Shown: positions 1 to 11,512 of the stretch, one piece after another
Numbering within the stretch: the first letter of the stretch is position 1
Layout of the letters: each line of letters begins with the position of its first letter
DNA from: Vicia villosa
Taxonomy: Eukaryota; Streptophyta; Magnoliopsida; Fabales; Fabaceae
Length of the DNA: 64,000 nucleotides
NCBI RefSeq assembly: GCF_029867415.1
Contig: NW_026705228.1
Location: 930,001-994,000, forward strand
Direction: 5' to 3'
Translations under genes and position numbers: made by a program
The notes under the pieces: model-generated
The model's input: the letters and a program-made list of their open reading frames with translations, nothing else
Told to the model about the DNA's origin: nothing
Databases searched by the model: none

Positions 1-1468
1 TTTATGCATGATGCATGTATGAATGTGTATGGAATAACGTTTCCAAGAAGGAAGACGCTACACGCTTAGAGAATGCAATGCGAATGATGCATGATTCGAA
101 CGTTGCTTAGGGAGACAACGGAAGAGCACTGAATTGCTGAAGCAGTCCGGGAGAGAGTACGGAACTCTGCGGGGAGGACAAGATGAGTGACCAGAAGTCA
201 CAAACTACGATCTGGCAAAGATGGATCAGAAATCTGCTGGAGATGATCAAATCTAGATGCGAGCTCTGTTTGGGGAATGAATCCTGCTTGAAGATAAGAA
301 CATCCCACTTACTTGCTTGGGGGAAAAACCCTGGCAACTTCATTGGAGAAGTAAATTCTCGACACTCTGGGGATGTGGAGATAAAGGCAAGTCATGAAGA
401 CGACTCTGATGGGGAGTGACCAACTTGCTTGTGCGGGACGCATTCCGCTGGGGAAGGTTCTAAACAAGAACAGATCCTGCTGAGGATGCAAATGAAACTT
501 TGCCGAGGAAAGAAACTCAGTGAGGAAGATGACTACTACCGCACAACGATATGCTAGGGATATGAGAAATCCGCTGGGGATAAGGACCTTAGCATAAGAA
601 CCTCTTGTTGAGACCACTCCACTGGGGAATAAGATGACTCTCCTGGGGAAAACAAGTCAATCTGTTGGAGAGAGAAGCGCTCTAATGGGGAAAGAGAGGC
701 ATTTGGGCAAGGAACCTCATTAAGAGCTGGCTGGGGAACCAGATACCATCCAATCATGACTCAACTGGGGAGAAGACATTCTGCCGGGGAATGAGGCTTT
801 TGGAGCATAGAGAATGCATTGAGATGTGCTTTGCTGAGGATATGAGAATCTTGGAACAAAGAAAGTCTCATCCAGATATACTCAGCTGGGGAATGTGAAT
901 CTCTCATTTAGGAAGCACTCGGCTGGGGAGTGAGAATTCCTCATAGCTAGGTCCGTCGATATGCTGATGCGAAGCGCTTGCAAGGACGTACCTGCGAGAC
1001 AAACAAATAAAAATGCCCTAGGATATAGCATAGCATCTTGGCCTGCCATCCTGGTTACACAAGACTTCGAAATACATTAAAAGCTTTATCATTTCTAATC
1101 ATGTATTGTAAAAGCAATGCAGTTTTCATATGCAAAGTTTAACATAAACTCAGGACGTTTTATGCAAACAAAACAGTAAAAGGAAACGGCTTTTAAGGTA
1201 AAAGGGTTTTCATTAATTGCAAACTGAATGCTCGTAAAAGAGCGAACACTTTTCAGAAGTAGTTCCTAGTAAGAAGTAACCACACATTTATTGAATACAA
1301 GAGAAATGGCGATGTGAAACAGATATCCATTGATTTCAATCCCACTATTACTTTATAACCTTGACGTTCTCATCTCCTTGCTTTGGAAGACCGTACTCAT
1401 TAGGATTGATCACTGCATGATTTAACAACTGGTTGATGTGTCATCACTGAACTTATGGACCCGACGGG

Positions 1469-1655
1469 ATTTGTGAGAGCCTTTAGGGATTTGAGTTGCC
1501 AGGTGCAAACTCAAGAACACGGAGTCTTGCTTATCCCTCGGTCGGGAGCCCTAAACAAAGTGATTGGAATTTGTGAATGCTTTAGGGATTTGAGCTGCCA
1601 GGTGCAAACTCAAGAACACGGAGTCTTGCTTATCCCTCGGTCGGGAGCCCTAAGC
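1469..1655. repeat. 99-bp tandem duplication in Ogre-A 3' region
   Basis: Two adjacent copies repeat with a 99-bp period and only a few differences, mostly at the left edge. Each contains TTTAGGGATTTGAG, a CCAGGTGCAAACTC segment and CCCTCGGTCGGGAGCCC. Because 99 is a multiple of three, the plus-strand frame repeats as a 33-residue peptide, but nothing suggests translation. The CCCTCGGTCGGGAG part can fold back on itself (CCC and GGG arms). Confidence 0.85.
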
Positions 1656-1720
1656 ATGTATGAAGAGTGATAGCCAAGGTGGCATGCGAGATGTAGTCAT
1701 TCGCTTTTGTCCTTTTTTTG

Positions 1721-1752
1721 CCTAAGTCGCCCTTTCGGGTTTTCAACTTAGC
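1721..1752 (-). ncRNA. Conserved stem-loop downstream of Ogre-A pol stop
   Basis: Arm CTAAGT (1722-1727) pairs with ACTTAG (1746-1751). A C/A mismatch and a G-C pair follow, then an inner CCC/GGG stem with a short loop and a TTTT bulge on one side. It matches three tandem copies in Ogre-B at 17396-17544. It lies about 100 nt after the pol stop in the transcript. The fold is read by eye; the function is unknown. Confidence 0.55.
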
Positions 1753-1794
1753 GGGTATATTTGTTTCTTTTTCATTCTTTTGCCGGATTCATTT

Positions 1795-1847
1795 ACTTTT
1801 TTTTTTCTTTTTCTCTTCTTTTTTCTTTTTTTTCTTCTTTTTTTTTG
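1795..1847 (-). other. Polypyrimidine (transcript polypurine) tract after Ogre-A pol
   Basis: About 50 nt contain almost only T and C on the plus strand, so the element RNA has a long A/G run immediately after the pol stop. Ogre-B has similar runs at 16442-16484 and 17553-17570. It may act as a secondary polypurine tract for plus-strand priming or may simply be low-complexity sequence. I cannot tell which. Confidence 0.5.
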
Positions 1848-1854
1848 ATCAGGT

Positions 1855-4800
1855 CTATGCGAAGTATTTTTTGACTACATCTGCGTTCACAGGGTGCGGA
1901 AAGTTCTCGCCATCCATTGTTACAAGCATCATGGCGCCGCCAAAGAATACTTTCTGCACAACAAAGGGCCTTCATACGTCGGAGTCCACTTGCCTCGAGG
2001 ATCACCCTGAGGAAGGATGATTCTTTTGAGCACCAGATCACCTGGTTTATAGCTTTGGGGTCGCACCCGCTTGTCAAAAGCTTTTCTCATCTTCTTTTGG
2101 TACACCTGACCATGTCCAATAGCCGCTAAGCGTTTCTCATTAATGAGGTTCAACTGATCCATCCAATTTTGTACCCATTCTGACTCGTCAAGCTCTACGT
2201 CTTTCATAATCCTCAGGGAAGGAATCTCAACTTCAACAGGCAATACCGCTTCCATGCCGTAAACAAGTGAGAAAGGAGTTGCCCCAGTCGATGTACGCAC
2301 AGAGGTGCGATAACCATGCAAAGCAAAAGGTAGCATCTCATGCCAATCTCGGTAAGTCACTACCATCTTCTGCACAATCTTCTTAATATTCTTATTAGCC
2401 GCTTCGACAGCACCATTCATCTTCGGACGATACGGAGAAGAATTGTGATGCTTGATCTTGAAGGACTCACAAAGCTCCTTCATCATCTTGTTATTGAGAT
2501 TCGATCCATTATCAGTAACGATCTTCTCAGGAATCCCATAACGACAGATTATGTTATGCTTAATAAAGCGAGTAATCACTTGCTTGGTAACATTCGCATA
2601 AGATGCGGCTTCAACCCACTTGGTGAAGTAATCGATGGCAACCAAAATGAAGCGATGTCCATTAGAAGCAGTAGGCTTAATCTCTCCAATCATGTCAATG
2701 CCCCACATTGCAAAAGGCCACGGAGAAGTTAAGACATTCAAAGGCACATGCGGCACGTGCACTCTATCAGCATAGATCTGGCACTTGTGACAAATTCTGA
2801 CATGGTTATGACAATCGGTTTCCATAGTGGACCAATAGTAACCAGCCCTCAAGATCTTCTTAGCCATCGGAGCATTTCTTCTTAGCCCTCACCTTCGTGC
2901 ATTTCTTCTATGATTTTCGAAGCTTCTTCCTTAACAATACATCGGAGCAACACACCGTCATGATGTCTCTTGTACAACACCCCACCGCTGAGGTAAAACT
3001 TAGTTGCGAACCTTCTCAGAAACTTCTTATTAGTCACCGACGCTTCGGGAGGATACTCTTGAGTTTCGAGGAACTTTTTGATATCGTGATACCAAGGATT
3101 ACCATCCAATTCAACATCAGCCTCAAAACAAAATGCTGGTTCATCCAACCTGTTGATGGTAATGTTAGGCGCTTCATTAGCCCATTTCACTTTGAACATG
3201 GAAGCTAAAGTAGCGAGAGCATCAGCAAGATTGTTCTCTTCTCTAGAAATATGCTCGAATGTGATCTCATCAAAGTATGGAATGAGTCTCATCACATGCT
3301 CCCTGTATGGAATCAGATTCTGATGGCGAGTTTCCCAATCTCCATTGATCTGGCTAATGACAAGATTGGAATCCCCATAAACTTTCAAGTACTTGATTCG
3401 CAAATCAATCGCAGCTTCGATACCATAAATGCAAGCTTCATACTCAGCCATGTTATTAGTGCAATCAAAACAGATCCTGGCTGTAAACGGGATATGAAAA
3501 CCTGAAGGAGAAGTAATTACAGCTCCAACACCATTCCCGAGTGCATTAGAGGCCCCATCGAACACGAGCGTCCATCGCGATCCTGGTTCGGGTCCTTCCT
3601 CTGGTCCGGGAATGTTACAATCTCTGATGTACAACACATCCTCATCGAGGAATTCAAATTTCATCGGTTCATAATCTTCGACCGGCTGATGCGCAAGATA
3701 ATCTTCTAACACACTACCTTTGATGGCTTTCTGAGTAGTATATTGGATATCATATTCAGTCAAAATCATTTGCCACCTGGCTACTCTTCCGAAAAGAGCG
3801 GGCTTCTCAAAGACATATTTGATAGGATCCATCTTGGAAATCAATAAGGTGGTGTGAACCAACATATACTGCCTCAGCCGGCGAGCAGCCCACACCAAAG
3901 TACAACAAGTTTTCTCGAGCAGTGAGTATCGGGATTCATAGTCGGTGAACTTTTTGCTAAGGTAGTATATTGCATGCTCTTTTCGGCCAGACTCGTCATG
4001 TTGACCCAACACACATCCCATTGAGTTTTCAAGAACTGTGAGGTACATAATCAAAGGCCTTCCTGGAACTGGAGGCATTAGTATCGGAGGTTCCTGCCGA
4101 TACTCTTTCACTTTTTCGAATGCTTTTTGACAATCATTATTCCACCTAGCCGTCTGATATTTTCTTAGTAATTTGAATATTGGTTCACAAGTGGCTGTAA
4201 GATGAGAGATGAATCTAGCAATGTAGTTCAACCTCCCTAGGAAACCACGAACCTCTTTTTCTGTTCTCGGCTCAGGCATCTCTTGTATAGCCTTTATTTT
4301 TGCAGGATCGACCTCAATACCTTTTCCACTAACAACAAAGCCCAACAACCTTCCGGATCGCACTTCGAAAGTGCATTTGTTTGGATTCAACCTCAGTCTG
4401 AATTCCCGAAGCCTTTCAAACAACTTCTTCAAGTGAACCAAGTGCTCTTCTTCAGTGTGAGATTTTGCAATCATATCGTCGACATATACTTCAATCTCTT
4501 TGTGAATCATGTCGTGAAAAAGAGTCACCATGGCGCGCTGATATGTTGCTCCTGCGTTTTTCAACCCAAAAGGCATGACTTTATAGCAGAAAGTTCCCCA
4601 TGGTGTGATAAACGTTGTTTTCTCCATGTCTTCTGGTGCCATCTTGATCTGATTGTACCCAGAGAAGCCATCCATGAAGGAAAACACTTTAAAAGGAGCA
4701 GTATTATCCACCAGCACATCAATGTGGGGAAGAGGAAAATCATCTTTCGGACTCGCCCTATTCAAATCTCTGTAATCAACACACATCCTGACCTTTCCGT

Positions 4801-5315
4801 CCTTCTTAGGTACAGGAACAATATTCGCAACCCATGGCGGGTAATTCACAACTTGCAGAAAGCCAGCATCAAACTGTTTCTCAACCTCTTTCTTAATTTT
4901 CTCTGACATATCTGGGCGAGTCCTTCGAAGCTTCTGCTTGACAGGAGGACTATCTTCCTTGAGAGGTAGACAGTGTACCACAATATCTGTATCAAGACCT
5001 GGCATATCCTCGTAGGACCAAGCAAAGATATCCGCATACTCTTTCAACATATCAATAAGCCTCTGCTTCACACTACTCTCATGTGCAGCCCATATCTTGA
5101 CTTCTCGGACTTGCTCTTTAGTGCCAACATTTACTATCTCGATTACCTCTTGATGCGGCTGAATCGCTTTCTTTTCCTGTTTCAAAAATCTAGCCAACTC
5201 GTCGGGAAGATCACAATCTTCATAAGCTTCCTCCTCGGCTTGGTAGATCGGATTGTCAAAATCATAATGAGCAATAGCGGAACTGTTACCAATGGAATCC
5301 ATGGTAGTGGAACAT
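1855..5315 (-). pseudogene. pol: Ogre-A pol (RT, two RNase H domains, integrase), broken by frameshifts
   Basis: This exon begins at the predicted acceptor (AG at 5316-5317) and reads reverse transcriptase (YVDD at 4475-4486), a Ty3-type RNase H, a second RNase H (FDGASNALGNG near 3545-3575) and integrase. The integrase shows part of the zinc-binding region (CHKCQIYAD), the DYFTKW and TDNGSN catalytic segments and the PYRPKMNGAVEAANK segment with the catalytic Glu. The dual RNase H is typical of the Tat/Ogre lineage. Two lesions are visible. Near 2868-2885 a small deletion and frameshift hits the integrase zinc finger and creates a stop at 2882-2884. Near 1961-1970 a one-base deletion puts the last 37 codons in another frame; those codons still end in a KKYFA-like tail at 1855. 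No functional polyprotein is expected. Confidence 0.9.
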
Positions 5316-5566
5316 CTGCATGATTGATGTTTTTATTTTAGTTTTGATTATTAAGCTATGTGCAAGTGTGTGAAAAAACATTGCCATTTAAAGGAAAAAA
5401 GTTAAAAAAGAAAGACAAAGAGCAAAACATTTGGATGCAAAAACGTCCTTTTATTTCATGATTAACTTTGAAAATGTGAACTGCATGGCCCTACAAATGA
5501 TTCACTACGCCTTGGGCAGAGCGTAGGAATTATGTCATGATAAGAAAAGTAAAACAAGGAATTTAC
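5316..5566 (-). other. Predicted intron between gag-pro and pol of Ogre-A (251 bp)
   Basis: The gag-pro frame runs into a TAA that overlaps a donor site, GGA|GTAAAT (GT at 5566-5565). The acceptor is ATCATGCAG|A (AG at 5317-5316), preceded by a pyrimidine-rich stretch in the transcript around 5400-5420. Removing it joins gag-pro to pol in frame in phase 2, exactly as in Ogre-B. Introns at this position are known for Ogre elements; the exact sites here are my reading. Confidence 0.75.
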
Positions 5567-8500
5567 TCCTGAGCCTGTGTAACTTGGATGACATCTTCAA
5601 TTGTCCAGTTTCTAGGCACCTCTCCAGGAATACTTGGACAAATCCAGCTATCAAAGTCACAATCACTATCCACCTCTTCACCATTGACAATGGCGTCAAC
5701 CTGACCGTCTTGAATGATACCACCACTCACAAACTTGATCGGGCTAAGGATACTAGACTTGGGTGATGCATTCTCCTTTCCCGGATTGAAACTCAGGCCA
5801 TTCTTGTCAAATTTGGGACGCACATCAATTACTTGCCCCCAACCTTCCACTCTTCCAGTCTCAACGACAACCTGAGCATCTTTCAAAGATGACATAACCG
5901 TTTCTGGCTTCGTTATCTCATAAGGAGGAATTCTCACAGCATTCACAGCTTCAAACGCTTGGAATGGCGTCTCATGTATCTCACCTTCGATCTCTACATA
6001 TCGGAAAGAGGACAAGTGACTTACGATATAATCTTCTTCACCACAAACTGTCACCACTTTACTGTCAACCGGATACTTCAACTTCTGATGAAGAGTAGAT
6101 GTCACAGCACCAGCCTTGTGAATCCACGGTCGTCCCAACAAACAACAGTAAGCGGGTTGAATATCCATCACATAAAAGGTTGTAGTAAAGATTTGAGGAC
6201 CCACTTGGATTGGTAGATCTACCTCTCCGAACACAGACCTCCTTGAACCGTCAAAGGCGCGCACAACCAATTCACTAGGCCTCAACTCAACACCCGCATA
6301 GTCAATTCGCATGAGGGCCGACTTGGGAAGTACATTCAAAGAAGACCCAGTATCAACCAAAACACGGGACAAAGTCGTCCCCTTACACTCAATTGAAATA
6401 TGCAAAGCCTTGTTATGGTTTCTCCCTTCTGGAGGAAGATCACGATCCGTAAATCCCAAACCATTCCCAGCGGAGATATTATTGGCTACCACCTCTAGCT
6501 GATTGACAGATATTTCCTGCGAGACGTAAGCACCATTCAGAATTCTCAAAAGAGCATCTCTATGACCTTCTGAACACATCAGCAGTTGCAAGATGGAAAT
6601 CTTTGACTGGGTCTGACCCAACTGCTCAACAACCTTGTAATCAGACTTCCTGATGATTCTCAATAATTCTTCCACATCCTTGGAAGGTACACCTTTATCA
6701 GGTGCCCCATTTTGGGTCGGAGAATTTTGGACATCAGTCACTACTTATTTTCCTTTGGCCTTAGCCAAAGCATCTGCATTGTTTTGAACAAGCTGAGGGG
6801 AGAACACCCTACCACTGCGAGTAATTCTACCAGTACCGGCAAAATTATCAGTGTTTGCAACTGCGGCTTCCACAAAATTCTCTTTAGATAGCTCGCCCTC
6901 CTCCTTCGTGCCATAGTAATATACGTCTGAACCATAATGCCAAGGGATGGCCTTCTCACTCTCATATGGAATAGGCCCTGGCACGGTAATCATCAATGGC
7001 GCTGGTTGTTCCTCATACGGAATACTGACAGGTATCTGAATAGGCACTTGGATACATATTGGAACAACAGGCTCATAAGGAATTGAAATCACAGATACTT
7101 CGCCATCCTTACTCTTCACACCCCTCAACCTTCGATAGAACTGAAGAGGACCCTCATCAATCAGCATTTGTACCATACTTTTCAAATCAGCACAACCTTC
7201 GGGTTGACTCTTGCAATTCTCGCAATTGATAGCACAGCCCGGGAAGATACCGCTATTAATCATATGTTGCTTCACAGATACAAGAGGAAAGGTCAAACAA
7301 CCCACGTCGGATACCACACTTATCTCTTCACTCTCAATGGCATTCACACCCGAACCTCCGTGAGTAGGCATCGGATTATTGACAATATTGGGTGTAGGAG
7401 TTAATTGGATTATCTTTTGATCCAACAAGTCCTGGACTTTATTCTTCAACGCAATGCAACTCTCTGTATCATGCCCAGCGGCACCTGAATGGAAAGCACA
7501 TCGTGCATTTGCATTATAATTCGGAGATTGTGTGTCCGGAGCATTCGGAGCGTCTCTCAAAGTGATCTTCTCAATCTTGAGCAAATGTTGCAACACCTGA
7601 GCATAGGTCATAGGAATCGGATCGATCTTTCGGTGAGGCCTGGTCCTGGGAGGATAGCGATCATTATTGGAACGTTGTCCCTGTTGTTGTTGTTGTTGTG
7701 GCACTGGGATCATAACAGCATTAACCTGTGAATTGCTTCTCCCTGAACCCCTTCTTCCATATATGGCATCCGCATTTCCTTCCTTCCTTCTGGCATAACC
7801 TTCAGCTTGTTTCTTACCACCAGCAGAATTAGAAGAAGCTCCTAACTGAATTTTCCCCATCTTTAGACCCATCTCGACACGTTCGCCATATCTCAGCATT
7901 TCAGAAAAATTAGCCGAAGCACTGCAAGTCAAGTAATAGTGTCCAGACAGAGTACTGGTGAACATGTCAATCATCTCACGCTCGGTCATAGGTGGCTGAA
8001 CCCTCGCAGCTAACTCACGCCACTTCTAAGCGTACTCCTTGAAAGATTCTTTAGACCCCTGAACCAAACCCTGCAACAGAGTCCTTTTGGGTGCCATGTC
8101 AACATTGTACTGATAGTGATTAATGAAAGCCTCCACAAGATCTCTCCAAGAATGGATATGAGTGCGCTCAAGTTGAACATACCACTCCAAGGAAGCTCCA
8201 GCAAGACTGTCCTGGAAGAAATGCATTAGAAAACCCTCATCCTCAGAGTATACGGACATCTTCCGATAATACGCCTTAACATGAGTCATAGGGCAGGTCG
8301 CCCCATTGTATTTGTCAAAAGATGGACCTTTGAATTTCGGTTGGATCCTCACACCAGGAACCAACCCCAAGTCATTGATATCCATGCCTAACACCCCTTT
8401 GCCTTCAACAACCCTGAGACGTTCCTCAATCAGACGATACCTTTCAACTTCAACATGTACACCCTCAGCACTATGCCTTGATACCTGATCAAAATTCTCA

Positions 8501-8925
8501 ACATTGAAATCCAAATTACCACGATTCTGGTTATCTCTCCTTCCCAAGAGACGAGATGGAGGTGGAGGTGGAAACCCGTGATGCTGATTGAAAGGATTAT
8601 AGTGTCCTCCCACATGGTCAAACTCATTCGGATCATGATGATCGTCAATCCTGCCAGACACATCGTCAAACAGCCCTCGATGTCCTCCATTCTCATTCCT
8701 TTTGGAGTTCTCAATGAGAACTCGCAAGTCGTCCTGCCCCTTGGTCACATTAGTCAATGCTTCCATAAACTGCGCCATCTGCGCATTCATCTGCTCCGTC
8801 AATTGAGCTCTCATCTCTGCCATTTATTCCTGAATTTGTTCCATCTGTCTTCTCTGATTGCTCCTGGTCGGATACGGGTGATTAGCCGTCTTAGAACTCC
8901 TTCTGATAACAAAACAGCGAGACAT
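5567..8925 (-). pseudogene. gag-pro: Ogre-A gag-pro with three in-frame stop codons
   Basis: One frame runs from ATG 8925-8923 to the splice donor at 5567. The gag part has the Ogre/Tat capsid-like segment (FKGPSFDKYNG, then FFQDSLAGASLEWY) and an unusual Cys/His knuckle CX2HX5HX4C (CAFHSGAAGHDTESC). The protease has the active-site motif LVDTGSSLNVLP. Stops interrupt it at 8824-8826 (TAA), 8026-8028 (TAG) and 6745-6747 (TAA); each is one C-to-T change from Gln. The start at 8925 is chosen because reading upstream of the first stop gives a short basic leader similar in position to other gag starts; the ATG at 8823 is the next candidate. Confidence 0.88.
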
Positions 8926-9314
8926 AAGATATAAGACCTGCAAAACCTGCAAATATATGACATGTATGATATATGAATGATATGCATGAAATGTTTGTCA
9001 ATTTTCAGGTATCCAAGAGTTCATCCCACTTTCAGATAGGACATAGAAACCCTGATACCGAATATATTTGAACAACAATTCACACACGAGAATAACTCAC
9101 CAAACTGAGCATACTTCATTCAAACATAATTGAGAATTTGAGTTCATACAAACAAAACACATAATCGTGTCACAATGTGCTCTTAAGGCATACAAAAGAA
9201 ATCCAGAACATCAAAATGCGACCCCATCCAATAATCCTGGACATGGGCGACAAATATCAAGCATAAACATCAAATCAACCATCATAAACCAAACAAATCC
9301 ACTCCACAGTGACA
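8926..9314 (-). other. Spacer between ORF1 and gag-pro of Ogre-A
   Basis: This is about 390 bp of AT-rich noncoding sequence between the ORF1 stop and the gag start. It corresponds to the 325-bp spacer at 25350-25674 in Ogre-B. I see no ORF or repeat. Confidence 0.6.
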
Positions 9315-10402
9315 CTAGGATCGTCTGATAACAGAATGAACTCTTCCATCTCCTCTCCGCTGGGCTCGGAGTCTTGTCAATTCTTCTTCAAGTCGAGCAG
9401 ACTTAGCCTTCTCTTCCGCTAGCTGTTTATCTAAATCCCTCTTCTGCCTCTTGAGACTATTCTCTGATCTCTGTAACTGTAGACACTCCTGCTGCTTGCG
9501 ATGCAAATCTTCCTCTAGCAACTCGTAAGGACACCTCCGGGTACTGGCTTGACTTGAACTTGCGCCTTCGACTTGCTTGAGCTGGTGCATCAACCTCATC
9601 TTTGCGTCTCTTTCTTCATAGAATTTCAAGTTGGTCTCTTGTTCCCTTTCGTGCAACCTGTAGTTGGTAACCAAAGCATTCTTGTAAAGTTCTGTTGGCA
9701 CAAATTCAGATAGAATCAAAGGAGGTTGCTTTTGAAGTGGTGCAACTCTATCATATGGCAGCAACAAACTTCCGACTCGCTTTTCAATCCACTTAACATA
9801 CGGTGTCAGAGCAAGTGATTCTTTCTTCCCTAGATGGGCTCCATAATGCTTACGGATCTTCTTCCAAGCCACAATTATCCTTTCCAATTTCTCTGGATCC
9901 GACCCCTTCTCAAAATATATCGTCTCCGCTATCAAATGATCCGCCAGCTTGTCCTTCAAAGTATACCCCAACTGACGCAAGGATACCACAGGATTGTAAT
10001 TGATGCAACCTCTAGTACCAACCAAGGGAACATTGTCGAACTCACCGCATCCAATTTTCACCTCAGAAACGTTGATTCAGTACCTTTGCCACTGAATATC
10101 GTAAGAAGTAAGTGACATAATCCTGTGGGTCCACTTGAGTGTATCTCTTGTCTTCACAAAAGGTCCTTTGTTGTGCAACAAAGAAAGGAACCAGATGAAC
10201 AACAACTGAAGGCAACAAGTGATGGCGCCACCACTTTTCTCGTATCGGGAATGAACGGCATAATAAGTATCGACCAACAACGTAGGAATAGGATTCTTTC
10301 CCATTAAGATGTGTACCGCGGCCGAATCTATAAAGTTGGGAACATTCGGGAACATCACAATCCCATAAATGGCCACAGCAAGCAATGCATTGTACGCGTT
10401 CC
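9315..10402 (-). pseudogene. Ogre-A ORF1, C-terminal part (right of the Ogre-B insertion in reading order)
   Basis: This continues the reading frame that starts at 33617 and is cut by Ogre-B. Removing Ogre-B and one copy of the GTTCC duplication restores the frame at the junction. It contains the segment AIYGIVMFPNVPNFID, which aligns with LIYGLILFPNVNDFVD of Ogre-B ORF1, then NPIPTLL (NPVPTLL in Ogre-B), a G-CINYNPV segment and a C-terminal coiled coil rich in Glu, Lys and Gln. One nonsense codon (TGA, 10077-10079) replaces a probable Trp. The family resembles plant proteins annotated as DUF7745 or plant mobile domain-like; its role is unknown. Confidence 0.85.
10398..10402. repeat. Target-site duplication GTTCC, left copy, of Ogre-B
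   Basis: GTTCC sits directly before the TG of the left LTR and recurs at 33138-33142 directly after the CA of the right LTR. Five bases is the usual Ty3/gypsy duplication length. Confidence 0.95.
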
Positions 10403-11027
10403 TGTCGCGGGCGAAAAATCGTTTTTGTTCCTCTTTTTTGTGGGATGAGACACCTGATGCCTTCTTTGGGCTTGAGTGCTCATAAAAAATGATTTTTCTT
10501 TGTTTCGACCAAACTTTTTATTATTTCCAAAGAAGGAAAAGGAAAAAAGCTGCAATAACCTAAAAGTGGGGGGAGAGATCTTTGGGTAAGAGGGTTGGTT
10601 ATACGAAGGGAAGGTATTAGCACCCAACGTATCTATAGTACTCTATAGGTTTCTTTGTTATGTTTTATTCCATTCTTGTTGTGGTGAAGGTTTTTGTGAG
10701 AAAGAGGTGGGACCTAAGGTGTTTGTTTGATTATGCTCGCAAAGATCATCGCGATCTTCTGCATACATATCCCCTAGAGGGAATCAGAGCATCTGTAGCT
10801 CGGGGTCTACGGGTGCTAAGGTTTGAATGGTTTTTTTTTGTTTTGTTTTGCTCGCCAAGGATCGACCTTGTGCCTACGTATTCTCAAAGGGATGTTGAGA
10901 AAGTCAGAGCAATCGTAGTTCCCACTTATGCTAGTGGAAGCAAAGAAAAATAGACAAATGTCGTCTAAATGCTAGATGTATCTAATCTATATCATCACAT
11001 ACATCTATTTGATTTTTGTTTGTTTAA

Positions 11028-11231
11028 CCAGCCTTGTGGCAAAAACTTTCAATGAAGTCAGCCTTGTGACAAAAAGTTTTGATTAATCAGCCAGCCTTGT
11101 GGCAAAAGTTTCAATGAAGTCAGCCTTGTGACAAAAACTTTGATTAATCATCCAGTACGGTGGTAAAACAGTTTGATTGATTAGCCAGCCTTGTGGCAAA
11201 AAAAGTTTGATTGATTAGCCAGCCTTGTGGC
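11028..11231 (-). repeat. Mini-hairpin array with GCCTTG loop, 3' LTR of Ogre-B
   Basis: Seven hairpins are spaced about 30-35 bp apart. Six have the loop GCCTTG and one has GTACGG. The arms are CCA/TGG, GTCA/TGAC, GCCA/TGGC, GTCA/TGAC, CCA/TGG, GCCA/TGGC and GCCA/TGGC, starting at 11028, 11057, 11090, 11119, 11152, 11184 and 11218. The switch from T-A to C-G keeps pairing. The spacers are AAAAACTTT-like. The array lies downstream of the TATA box in the transcript sense. Confidence 0.75.
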
Positions 11232-11342
11232 AAAAAAGTTTGATTGATTGATTGTTTGTGATGATATATAAGAGATACTCCTAGCATAGAGATGAAAAAT
11301 GTCTAATCTCCTAGGGTATTTGTTTTGGATATTGGGGATGCT

Positions 11343-11512
11343 TATAAGAAGCCCGTGGGTCCTTGTACGAAGCCCAAGAGGAGGCTATCCGAGGGTCCTT
11401 GCATTGTAAGCCCAAGAGGAGGCTATGGGAGGGACAATCCAGGGTCCTTGCATTGTAAGCCCAAGAGGAGGCTATGGGAGGGTCACTCGTTTGTACAAAG
11501 CCCAAGGGGAGG
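11343..11512. repeat. 50-bp imperfect tandem repeats in Ogre-B 3' LTR
   Basis: Blocks of AAGCCCAAGAGGAGGCTAT recur, with GGGTCCTTGCATTG at 11393 and 11443 giving a 50-bp period. A more diverged copy follows at the right edge and another near 11601. The block can fold (AGCC and GGCT arms around CAAGAGGA). The second LTR has the same array at 28985-29154. Confidence 0.8.

Larger units (their letters stand above)
1..1854 (-). other. Ogre-A 3' noncoding region
   Basis: This stretch lies between the pol stop (1855-1857) and the expected 3' LTR. No coding region is supported. Positions 180-930 carry about fourteen spaced copies of a TGGGGA motif, most often as CTGGGGA. Positions 1469-1655 are a 99-bp tandem duplication. 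A stem-loop lies at 1721-1751 and a nearly pure pyrimidine tract at 1795-1847, purine-rich in the transcript. The equivalent part of Ogre-B (15496-17566) has the same CTGGGGA motifs, pyrimidine tract and stem-loops, so these are features of the element class and not random sequence. Confidence 0.7.

Noticed and set aside
4283..4906. 207-codon plus-strand ORF opposite Ogre-A pol
   Set aside because: It is the antisense shadow of the conserved RT region; codon constraint on the other strand keeps it open.
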